Shown here: piece after piece, positions 53,312 through 62,694 of the stretch
How the letters are laid out: each line of letters begins with the position of its first letter
Numbering within the stretch: position 1 is the first letter of the stretch
Source of the DNA: JAAXHB01 sp965214945
GTDB taxonomy: Bacteria > Actinomycetota > Acidimicrobiia > Acidimicrobiales > Aldehydirespiratoraceae
DNA length: 64,000 bases
Assembly (NCBI GenBank): GCA_965214945.1
Contig: OZ244029.1
Span: 620,001-684,000 of the forward strand
Direction: 5' to 3'
Notes under the pieces: model-generated
Databases searched by the model: none
The model's input: only the letters and a program-made list of their open reading frames with translations
Told to the model about the DNA's origin: nothing
Made by a program: the position numbers and the translations under genes

Positions 53312-54498
53312 CAGTGCGCTTGGGCTAGAGGCCACGAGGACTTGATAGCTCTCTCCAAGTTGCTCCTCGGCTTCAGTGTCAATGAATCGGCATCCCAGCC
53401 GTCGAGCGGGACACGGGCCGACTTGGCATGTTCTTTAGCTTGCTTCAACAAGTAGGCTGTCAGACCAGCTTGAAGCGACTCCAAAGGCTCGTCACCCTTA
53501 GCTCCCAGCCATGTCGCGGCGCTTGTAGAAACCCTGAGGTTGGCACCTGACCTCAGCGCAAAGCCGCGACCGAAGGCCAAGGTGTGCGCGTGTAAGCCCA
53601 TTGCGACCAGCAGAGCGCGAGCGGCCGCGTTGGCCTCGGTGCCATAATCTGGGCCGAGTTCCACGCGCCGCAGCTGAGCGAAGGAGACTGTGGCCCGCTG
53701 TGTCACCCGGCGGAACGATATGGCAGCCGGCGTTTCATTGCCGAACGGCACTTGACCGTGGCCAAGTTCCGATAACTTCTTCTTAACCTCGCCCTTACCT
53801 TTCTTGGTACCTAGATTCCATTGAGTGTGGTCTTGGTCGTTGTAGATCGCCGTTTCGTCGATGCTGAGGTTGAGCGGATCGCCTTTGACACCGTGAATCT
53901 TGGTTTTAGGGGTAGCCGGCTGCCATCCGATGATCTCGGAGGTCCACGCTCGCGCGTGTTTCGCCTGGCTGCCCTTTTTGCCGAGGTGCGACTGCCAAAA
54001 GCCGTACAACAGCGCTTGAGGGAACCACGACATCAATTCCGCGGCGTCGGATGCGGTTGCCGCGAACAGCCTTTGTCCGATGCGGTGCTTTAGGAATGCC
54101 TTTCCTTCCAAGATTGAGTCGCGGAGGTAGGCGTCAGCGTTGCGATGCGGGAATTGCCAACTGGACAGCTGCCTTGGCAAGTGTGGCGGCAGGCCCGGCA
54201 CTCCGGAGAGGTCGAGGAGCAGCTCCGGCACGCCTGTGGCCGCGCGGCTACGCCGCAGCGCCTCCTCAAGGCGGTTGGCCTGAGACGGTACGTTGTCGAT
54301 GACGAACACGTCCTGAGCTTTGGTGTCGTCGGTCGAAGCCCACCGGCGGTCGGCCTGGAACACAGCTTCGACGTAGATGGCCGGTTTCACTGTGTCACCG
54401 GGACCGCCCAGAGGCTCCAGAACGGCGTTGAGCAGGATGCCGTCGTCGAACGAGCCGTCATCTGAGGCTGCCAGCAGCTTCTCTAGAGTTAATCTCAT
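53311..54498 (-). CDS. csb1: Type I-G Cas7 backbone protein Csb1 (GSU0053 family)
   Basis: Coats the crRNA spacer in the effector. 395 residues. Family features: an N-terminal PAIYVEAVFQADRRW region, VIDNVPSQANRLEEALRRSR, the central SWFPQALLYGFWQSHLG, and the C-terminal FALRSGANLRVS. First gene of the operon. AGAAGGAG lies five bases before the ATG, a strong ribosome-binding site that fixes the start and fits the need for many Cas7 copies. Three 18-bp iterons lie 64-117 bases upstream. Confidence 0.92.
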   Translation of the reverse strand: MRLTLEKLLAASDDGSFDDGILLNAVLEPLGGPGDTVKPAIYVEAVFQADRRWASTDDTKAQDVFVIDNVPSQANRLEEALRRSRAATGVPELLLDLSGVPGLPPHLPRQLSSWQFPHRNADAYLRDSILEGKAFLKHRIGQRLFAATASDAAELMSWFPQALLYGFWQSHLGKKGSQAKHARAWTSEIIGWQPATPKTKIHGVKGDPLNLSIDETAIYNDQDHTQWNLGTKKGKGEVKKKLSELGHGQVPFGNETPAAISFRRVTQRATVSFAQLRRVELGPDYGTEANAAARALLVAMGLHAHTLAFGRGFALRSGANLRVSTSAATWLGAKGDEPLESLQAGLTAYLLKQAKEHAKSARVPLDGWDADSLTLKPRSNLERAIKSSWPLAQAH

Positions 54499-54561
54499 GT
54501 TTTCTCCTTCTGGTAGTTAGTGGGCTTGTAGATGGTTCATCACTGTGTGCTTGTAAGCAAT

Positions 54562-54615
54562 GAAATTGATGATGGGTAGGAAATTGATGATGGGTAGGAA
54601 ATTGATGATGGGTAG
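54562..54615 (-). repeat. Three 18-bp iterons upstream of the cas operon
   Basis: Identical units GAAATTGATGATGGGTAG at 54562, 54580 and 54598 on the plus strand, head to tail without gap, 64 to 117 bases upstream of the csb1 start. Position and regularity suggest a binding array for a regulator of the cas operon. No consensus -35/-10 pair is clear on the minus strand. Confidence 0.6.
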
Positions 54616-54865
54616 CTGGTGATCGCTGGGACTACATCCTAGAATCGGTTCGAGATCTGGTGTTCACGCTCGTAGCGGACACCTAGAAGATCCTCTTTAG
54701 ACATAGTTTCATGATATTTTATGGTTTCTTCGCTTGACGCATCTTAGCCATGGGTCTAGGAAGTCTGGATGGTGGGAGTACCTCGGTCTCTCGCCGAGGA
54801 TGGGGCGAACTCGGCTGCCAAGACCTGTCCATGTCAGGATGCGCATGAGCATCACCATAGGAGGG
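54616..54865. other. Cas operon upstream region without recognisable gene
   Basis: About 250 bases between the iterons and the degenerate repeats. I see no gene here. CCTCGG/CCGAGG around 54,782-54,800 can form a short hairpin. Together with the neighbouring repeat blocks and 55,289-55,708 this is the long control region between the divergent cas operon and array. Confidence 0.5.
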
Positions 54866-55288
54866 GGGTGTGACACGCATACTGGAGGAGAGCGTGGCCA
54901 CCCACCCAAGGGGGGGCAGACACCCCCCCTTGGGGTTGGCACACATTCCCGGAGGAGCGCGTGGCCGCGCCGTTAGGGCGTGTTCGAGCCGATCACGTCT
55001 GACTTGGGTTTGCCACACGCCGTCCTCGGAGGAGCGCGTGGCCGCGTCTGTGGTCCTGTGCGTCTGTGGACCGCCGCACCGCCGCAATCCGGCGGCGGGC
55101 CGAGAGGAGCGCGTGGCCGCGTCTGTGGTCCTGTGCGTCTGTGGACCTGTGCGTAAGCCTCGTACATCCCGTGGGTGTGACACACATCGTCCTCGCTGGG
55201 ATGCTCTGGATCTCCTAGCGCAGGTAGCGCGACGCGTCAGGTCGTCGGGGTGTGCCACACATCGTCCTCGGAGGAGCGCGTGGCCGCC
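54866..55288. repeat. Degenerate CRISPR-like repeat cluster (about six units)
   Basis: Units near 54866, 54932, 55005, 55091, 55171 and 55246 share GTGTGCCACACATCGTCC and/or GAGGAGCGCGTGGCCGC. Distances between matching anchors are 67, 73-77, 75, and 75 bases, similar to the main array. Two units share a 44-base block (55029-55072 and 55104-55147). The repeat is unlike that of the main array. It may be a relict array or another local duplication. Confidence 0.5.
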
Positions 55289-55708
55289 GTGTTGAGGGAT
55301 GCTTGCTCTCTGTCGTCTTGCACTGGGCAACTGGGCTGGCCTCCTCGGTGAATGCCAGCTGACGCTCTGCGTTGCTGGCTCTTTTGATTCAACCATAGAC
55401 TATAGGGGTGAGAAAGCCCTTTAGCAACATCTTAGGTACATGCTGGTTAGCTGGATCTGGCGGTTCAGCCGTGTTGATCTCCCGGAGGCCTCAGCACGAA
55501 CGCTTACCGCCGTGTTGAGGCTGGGCAGCTCAGCCCGGCGCGCTATGGGATACGCGGATTGCAGTATCGGATATTCCCGGTGCGGGCGGTGAATCACCAG
55601 TGGGCTGGTACCGGAACTCGGCCGTGGTGTGGGCTTGTACGCCGCAGGTAGGAGTGGGGCGACATGGCTGCGGTCGTGGAGCGTGGTGGGGGTTACCGGC
55701 TGTAGGCC
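55289..55708. other. Non-coding stretch between degenerate repeats and a weak ORF
   Basis: About 420 bases. Open frames exist on both strands but none has a ribosome-binding site or family resemblance that I recognise. A tandem GCGGGAGCCCGGTTG pair begins near 55,720, just beyond it. Confidence 0.5.
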
Positions 55709-56116
55709 TTGGAACTCGGCGCGGGAGCCCGGTTGGCGGGAGCCCGGTTGCAGCCGTGGGGGCACCGGCGGGGCGGGATGCCGGCGGGTTTCTTGACGTC
55801 TTCGGCGTGTGGTTGGCTCACCGGGCCATTCGTTCACACGGTTCACCACGGCGGCACGTTGTGGCCCGGGGGCATTCCGTCTGCCGTAGAACACACAGGC
55901 GACTATGCGAGGTTGCACCTCGAGGCTGGCACTATTCTGGAGACCATCAGCCTTCCTGAGAGATGCGAGCCGTTCACGAATTCACAGCCTCGCTCAGAGA
56001 GTTCATCCACTGGTGTGGACCCCGCCGACAACGCCCCGGTCGTCACGCTTAACCTGCATTGGTGGATCTTGCGTGGCCATTGCGCCCCGCGGCTGCGAAA
56101 CCTCAGTGATTCTTGA
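55709..56116 (+). CDS. Possible hypothetical protein, 135 residues
   Basis: Open frame from ATG 55709 with fairly high GC at third codon positions but no ribosome-binding site and no recognisable domain. The C-terminal half (HLEAGTILETISLPERCEPF) looks more protein-like than the repetitive start. Its stop codon overlaps the -35 box of the array promoter. It may be a remnant of an older gene or simply a chance frame in GC-rich DNA. Confidence 0.22.
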   Translation: MELGAGARLAGARLQPWGHRRGGMPAGFLTSSACGWLTGPFVHTVHHGGTLWPGGIPSAVEHTGDYARLHLEAGTILETISLPERCEPFTNSQPRSESSSTGVDPADNAPVVTLNLHWWILRGHCAPRLRNLSDS

Positions 56117-56142
56117 CATTTGATTCCTTCCTGTGCTACACT
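56113..56142 (+). promoter_or_regulatory. Promoter of the CRISPR array (pre-crRNA)
   Basis: TTGACA at 56113-56118 and TACACT at 56137-56142, 18 bases apart, match the main sigma-factor consensus. Transcription would start near 56,149, about 50 bases before the first repeat, and read rightward through the array. The AT-rich leader (56,143-56,198) includes TTGGTTTATATAGACTG. Confidence 0.65.
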
Positions 56143-56198
56143 TAGGGTGCTATGCCTGGTGTAATTGGTTTATATAGACTGAAAGTACAGGTGTAGCA

Positions 56199-59100
56199 GT
56201 TGTGGGGGGAATGTTCCCCCCACCTTCATTGAGCGAGCATGTCGGTTTTCATGCCGTTGTCGCCTGAGATCGAGAGTTGTGGGGGGAATGTTCCCCCCAC
56301 CTTCATTGAGCGCATGCCTCGCGACGCCCGTCAACCCGTTTGGGGCCGAAAGTTGTGGGGGGAATGTTCCCCCCACCTTCATTGAGCGTTGTGCGACCCC
56401 AACTCGGTGACGCCGGTGCTGGGATCGTTGTGGGGGGAATGTTCCCCCCACCTTCATTGAGCGTAGGCAGCCTAGCCATGCTGGCTACAGGGTCATCGCC
56501 GTTGTGGGGGGAATGTTCCCCCCACCTTCATTGAGCGGTCAACGCCGAACCCGGTTCGGCGACGTTCATGATCGGTTGTGGGGGGAATGTTCCCCCCACC
56601 TTCATTGAGCGTCCGACCGTCCGACCGTGACCGTTCATACCGGCGATGGTTGTGGGGGGAATGTTCCCCCCACCTTCATTGAGCGAGGATCGTGGTGCCA
56701 GCCGGGATGAGCATCGTCGAAGGTTGTGGGGGGAATGTTCCCCCCACCTTCATTGAGCGCGGCCGTCCGGCAGGTTGCGCCGGTCGGCGAAGGCGTCGTT
56801 GTGGGGGGAATGTTCCCCCCACCTTCATTGAGCGCCCTACTCTATCACCGGATCCACCCGATGCGGCGTCGGTTGTGGGGGGAATGTTCCCCCCACCTTC
56901 ATTGAGCGGGTGGGCCGGGGTCGTCACGCCTGAACCTCGGCCATGTTGTGGGGGGAATGTTCCCCCCACCTTCATTGAGCGCACGGTAGAGCCAGCATCA
57001 TGAAGAGACTGGAACCTAGTTGTGGGGGGAATGTTCCCCCCACCTTCATTGAGCGGTTGACCCACCTTACGGTAGCGTCAACGGTGGAGAATAGTTGTGG
57101 GGGGAATGTTCCCCCCACCTTCATTGAGCGCGTGGTGGCGTGCCGTCGTCAACTGTGTCGAGCCGTGTTGTGGGGGGAATGTTCCCCCCACCTTCATTGA
57201 GCGGGTTAGAGAATCCGTAGAAGCTGAACTACTGTTTTGCTACGTTGTGGGGGGAATGTTCCCCCCACCTTCATTGAGCGGCTGCGGCGTTCAGACATGA
57301 CCAGCCGGCGTTCTTGGGGGTTGTGGGGGGAATGTTCCCCCCACCTTCATTGAGCGGGGCAGGTGCTCGACATCCTGCGCGACCTCTCCGGCATGTTGTG
57401 GGGGGAATGTTCCCCCCACCTTCATTGAGCGAGAATCCCTTCCCCGCGCACCATAGTCACTACAGTGTCGTTGTGGGGGGAATGTTCCCCCCACCTTCAT
57501 TGAGCGGCTTTATTAGACATGATTGACGGCCATACTAGCCAGCATGAGTTGTGGGGGGAATGTTCCCCCCACCTTCATTGAGCGAGCTTCATCCAACACA
57601 AAGTTGGATGCTTCACGAACATGTTGTGGGGGGAATGTTCCCCCCACCTTCATTGAGCGCGTGGTGGCGTGCCGTCGTCAACTGTGTCGAGCCGTGTTGT
57701 GGGGGGAATGTTCCCCCCACCTTCATTGAGCGAGCATCGGCAAAGTGTGGCACAACTACGACTACCGTTGGTTGTGGGGGGAATGTTCCCCCCACCTTCA
57801 TTGAGCGGTCAGCTGGCTGCCGGGTTCGGCGACGTTCATGATCGACGTTGTGGGGGGAATGTTCCCCCCACCTTCATTGAGCGCGGTACGGGCACGGGTC
57901 GAACCCGGCGGCGGTCCCGGGTTGTGGGGGGAATGTTCCCCCCACCTTCATTGAGCGCTGTACGCGCCCGTGGGGGCCTATGGTCGTTGCAGCATGTTGT
58001 GGGGGGAATGTTCCCCCCACCTTCATTGAGCGCTAGCTAGACTGCCTAGGCAGTCCAGCTTGCTGGCTAGTTGTGGGGGGAATGTTCCCCCCACCTTCAT
58101 TGAGCGTGGTGTAACCCCCTGGGCCTGATCCCATATCAAAATAGCGGGTTGTGGGGGGAATGTTCCCCCCACCTTCATTGAGCGGCCGAATGCGCCAGCA
58201 CCCACCGGTCGTTGACTGGTGGTTGTGGGGGGAATGTTCCCCCCACCTTCATTGAGCGCTCAACATGGATCATTGGGGGAGGCTTGCGCGGCAGACGTTG
58301 TGGGGGGAATGTTCCCCCCACCTTCATTGAGCGGCGCACGCCGCGTCGCTGTCCACCACCAATGTTGTGCGTTGTGGGGGGAATGTTCCCCCCACCTTCA
58401 TTGAGCGCTCACCTGGGGCAGGTGAGGTAGCCGGTCTCATGGCGCGTTGTGGGGGGAATGTTCCCCCCACCTTCATTGAGCGGCGCCGGCTGCGGTGTGC
58501 GCTGCCCGGTCGTGGTCGCGTTGTGGGGGGAATGTTCCCCCCACCTTCATTGAGCGCCGGCGGCGCTGCGGGCGGCGGCCCGCGGGTCGCTGGTTGTGGG
58601 GGGAATGTTCCCCCCACCTTCATTGAGCGGAGCTTTGGCGCGACCGGTCCGGCCCGATCGTTGAACAGTTGTGGGGGGAATGTTCCCCCCACCTTCATTG
58701 AGCGATTTCCGGTGGTGCGGGCGGCTCCGCGGCATGGCGCGGGTTGTGGGGGGAATGTTCCCCCCACCTTCATTGAGCGAAATATGCCGGCCGGATTGAC
58801 GTGTCCCGCGAGCTGGTTGTGGGGGGAATGTTCCCCCCACCTTCATTGAGCGTATTTCCGGTTGCGGGCGGCGGGGTTGACGCCTGTGGTTGTGGGGGGA
58901 ATGTTCCCCCCACCTTCATTGAGCGGCCGCCTGTGCGATCTGTCGGGTGTGGGCGTCGGAGTCGTTGTGGGGGGAATGTTCCCCCCACCTTCATTGAGCG
59001 CCCGTGCAGCTGGTGTCGGCGCAGGAGCGGCGGGGGGTTGTGGGGGGAATGTTCCCCCCACCTTCATTGAGCGCGTTAGGCGCTTAGGTGGCTAGACAAC

Positions 59101-62100
59101 TAGCCAAACGTTGTGGGGGGAATGTTCCCCCCACCTTCATTGAGCGGTGGAACGCACAGTGTGCTGGCGGTTTGGCTGCTAACGTTGTGGGGGGAATGTT
59201 CCCCCCACCTTCATTGAGCGCCTCCAGTCCTGGGCTGCAGTAGCCACGCGTTCACCGCGTTGTGGGGGGAATGTTCCCCCCACCTTCATTGAGCGCTGCT
59301 TTGGCGCGACCGGTCCGGCCCGATCGTTGAACAGTTGTGGGGGGAATGTTCCCCCCACCTTCATTGAGCGCCGCCGGCCTGCCACGGGTGCGCGGTCGGC
59401 GCCTGCCGGTTGTGGGGGGAATGTTCCCCCCACCTTCATTGAGCGCGCGACGACCACCTCGGGGGGTCGGTGCTGGCGGCCGGGTTGTGGGGGGAATGTT
59501 CCCCCCACCTTCATTGAGCGCGGTGGGTGTGGACGCGGGTGATCCGCCCGCACATGTTGTGGGGGGAATGTTCCCCCCACCTTCATTGAGCGGACTTCGT
59601 ACCATCCGATATCAACGATTGTGTCACCGAAGTTGTGGGGGGAATGTTCCCCCCACCTTCATTGAGCGAGGGTCCCGTTGCGCGCCACCCACCAGACGGC
59701 GCCGTCGTTGTGGGGGGAATGTTCCCCCCACCTTCATTGAGCGACCACGGCAAGGGTGTTCACCACCACTTCGCCAGCAAGTTGTGGGGGGAATGTTCCC
59801 CCCACCTTCATTGAGCGGCCGACGATCATCGTCGGCCTAGCCAACTAACCGCCTAGGTTGTGGGGGGAATGTTCCCCCCACCTTCATTGAGCGCGGCTTC
59901 ACGTTGCCCGCGGGCGAACCGTGTGATCGCCAGTTGTGGGGGGAATGTTCCCCCCACCTTCATTGAGCGAATGGGATAAGCTGTACTTGGCGCCGAACGA
60001 ACGGTACGAGTTGTGGGGGGAATGTTCCCCCCACCTTCATTGAGCGTTGAACGCGCGGAACGTGGTGACGCCGGTCGCGGGGTGTTGTGGGGGGAATGTT
60101 CCCCCCACCTTCATTGAGCGGAGACAGCTGACACGTCGCCACGGTGCAGGTCGATCGTTGTGGGGGGAATGTTCCCCCCACCTTCATTGAGCGCCGCCGC
60201 AGCTGGTGTCGGCGCAGGAGCGGCGGCAGGTTGTGGGGGGAATGTTCCCCCCACCTTCATTGAGCGGGCAGGTCGTGCGGTCCACCACCGGCAGCCGCTG
60301 GGCGTTGTGGGGGGAATGTTCCCCCCACCTTCATTGAGCGACTGAAGCCGATATAACCGGTTTTCCGGTTACAAGTGGGTTGTGGGGGGAATGTTCCCCC
60401 CACCTTCATTGAGCGGCGGCATGCGCCACCACCCACCGGTCGTTGACCGGTGTTGTGGGGGGAATGTTCCCCCCACCTTCATTGAGCGAGCTACAACCGT
60501 GATACGATCGATTAGCCCTGTAATCCCGTTGTGGGGGGAATGTTCCCCCCACCTTCATTGAGCGCGAGGACTAGGGCTACGGGCTAGTCCACCAGCGGCC
60601 TAGTTGTGGGGGGAATGTTCCCCCCACCTTCATTGAGCGGGTGATCACACGCTCGAGCGGACCGTGCTGTGCTCACCGTGTTGTGGGGGGAATGTTCCCC
60701 CCACCTTCATTGAGCGGCCGCAGATGTGTTCTCGCCCAACGTGCGGCTAACGGTTGTGGGGGGAATGTTCCCCCCACCTTCATTGAGCGAGGGCACCGGC
60801 CGCGATCCCCGGCAGCGCAACCCACAAGTTGTGGGGGGAATGTTCCCCCCACCTTCATTGAGCGCAAAAACCGTCCACCGTTTGGACGAAAAACCCTACA
60901 AAGTTGTGGGGGGAATGTTCCCCCCACCTTCATTGAGCGATGCCTATATGGTCAAGTGCTACGTGTATCTAGAAGGTTGTGGGGGGAATGTTCCCCCCAC
61001 CTTCATTGAGCGAGCCATCCGACGCCGCGCCCTCGACGCCCTCGAAACCGGTTGTGGGGGGAATGTTCCCCCCACCTTCATTGAGCGTGTAGTCAGAGGG
61101 GCAGGGACCAGGCCCAGCCCCCGAAGTTGTGGGGGGAATGTTCCCCCCACCTTCATTGAGCGCTGGACGGCGACAGCACGAAAGCGCAGCCGATCCGGTC
61201 GCGTTGTGGGGGGAATGTTCCCCCCACCTTCATTGAGCGCGCGACGTCGCCATCATCGGCGTCGTCGACCGGATGTTGTGGGGGGAATGTTCCCCCCACC
61301 TTCATTGAGCGTGGCAATGCAAGGCTTACGCGATGCGGTCTAACCGCCCGTTGTGGGGGGAATGTTCCCCCCACCTTCATTGAGCGCGCCGGTAGCCGGC
61401 AGGCCGCTGCGACCCCCGGTGGCGTTGTGGGGGGAATGTTCCCCCCACCTTCATTGAGCGTAGTCGGAGTGTAATGCGTCGCGATGGTCGTCAGGGTGTT
61501 GTGGGGGGAATGTTCCCCCCACCTTCATTGAGCGGCTCTGGTGCGCTCCTAGGCTCTGGTGCGCTCCAGAGCGTTGTGGGGGGAATGTTCCCCCCACCTT
61601 CATTGAGCGAATGGCACTGGCAAAAAGGATGACATGAGAACGAAAACGTTGTGGGGGGAATGTTCCCCCCACCTTCATTGAGCGGTTGAGCCGTTCGCGG
61701 GGATGTTGGGGGTGTTGCTGGGTTGTGGGGGGAATGTTCCCCCCACCTTCATTGAGCGTATCGCCGGTTGCGGGCGGCGGGGTTGACGCCTGTGGGGTTG
61801 TGGGGGGAATGTTCCCCCCACCTTCATTGAGCGCGGCCCATCCCATCATGCAGGTCGGGATCGGCGCGGGTTGTGGGGGGAATGTTCCCCCCACCTTCAT
61901 TGAGCGTACGCTTGTGGTCTTCTCATTCTCTATCCTTTCTGTGTTGTGGGGGGAATGTTCCCCCCACCTTCATTGAGCGACGCTCGACTGAGGTGACTGG
62001 CCCGAATCCGGCTCGGGTTGTGGGGGGAATGTTCCCCCCACCTTCATTGAGCGAGCATCACCATCAGCCACGGGTCGCTTGATGCGACCCGAGTTGTGGG

Positions 62101-62504
62101 GGGAATGTTCCCCCCACCTTCATTGAGCGGACAGGAATTTTTTCGCCAACACCGTTTCTGCACCCAGGTTGTGGGGGGAATGTTCCCCCCACCTTCATTG
62201 AGCGGCGATGTCGGACCACCCGAGGTGGTCCATGTGCCACGCGTTGTGGGGGGAATGTTCCCCCCACCTTCATTGAGCGGGGCAGGAGCATCGGGTGCTG
62301 TCGATCGTGTGGGGGTGCAGTTGTGGGGGGAATGTTCCCCCCACCTTCATTGAGCGAGACGGAGACTCCGCCCGTTCGTTCGTGCCAGTGAGTTGTGGGG
62401 GGAATGTTCCCCCCACCTTCATTGAGCGGTGTTGTCCTGTGTGTAGTTGCCAGGGTCCTGGGATTACGTTGTGGGGGGAATGTTCCCCCCACCTTCATTG
62501 AGCG
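56199..62504 (+). CRISPR. Type I-G CRISPR array, 85 intact repeats and 84 spacers
   Basis: The 37-base repeat begins GTTGTGGGGGG and ends ACCTTCATTGAGCG. Its centre is a perfect hairpin, stem GTGGGGGG/CCCCCCAC with loop AATGTT, the expected processing site for the Csb2 (Cas6-like) protein. I counted starts at 56199, 56276, 56352, 56427 and so on to 62468. Spacers are 35-41 bases (mostly 36-39). Repeats look identical throughout; decay is seen only beyond 62,504, so the leader is on the left and the array is read rightward, divergent from the cas operon. One spacer occurs twice exactly (57131-57166 and 57660-57695), and several others are near-duplicates. Many open frames in this region are translations of the repeat. 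Confidence 0.98.
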
Positions 62505-62694
62505 TAGAGGAGGGGGGAGCCAACCAGCCCCCCACATTGAGCGCATGGTAGAGTGGCGCGCGTGGCCGATGTGGGGAGGAGATTTGTGGGGGGAATGTTC
62601 CCCCACCTTCATTGAGCGGATGTCGCTAATGGCAATCCATTCACTCCGCCGGGGAGGTTTGTGGGGGGAATGTTCCCCCCACCTTCATTCATCG
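62505..62694 (+). CRISPR. Degenerate distal end of the array
   Basis: 62508-62543 keeps GGGGGG...CCCCCC and ATTGAGCG but has a different loop and follows the last intact repeat after only a few bases, as if a spacer had been deleted. 62583-62618 is a repeat with a changed first base and one C missing. 62658-62694 is the last copy, with the end CATTCATCG instead of CATTGAGCG. Terminal decay marks the old end. Confidence 0.85.

Noticed and set aside
55421..55918. 165-residue minus-strand open frame in the cas/array control region
   Set aside because: No ribosome-binding site, Pro/Arg-rich shadow composition, and overlap with another weak frame.
57884..57920. Spacer with a GGGTCGAACCC element resembling a tRNA T-arm
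   Set aside because: The reverse complement does not allow a proper five-base T-stem, so a phage tRNA origin is not supported.
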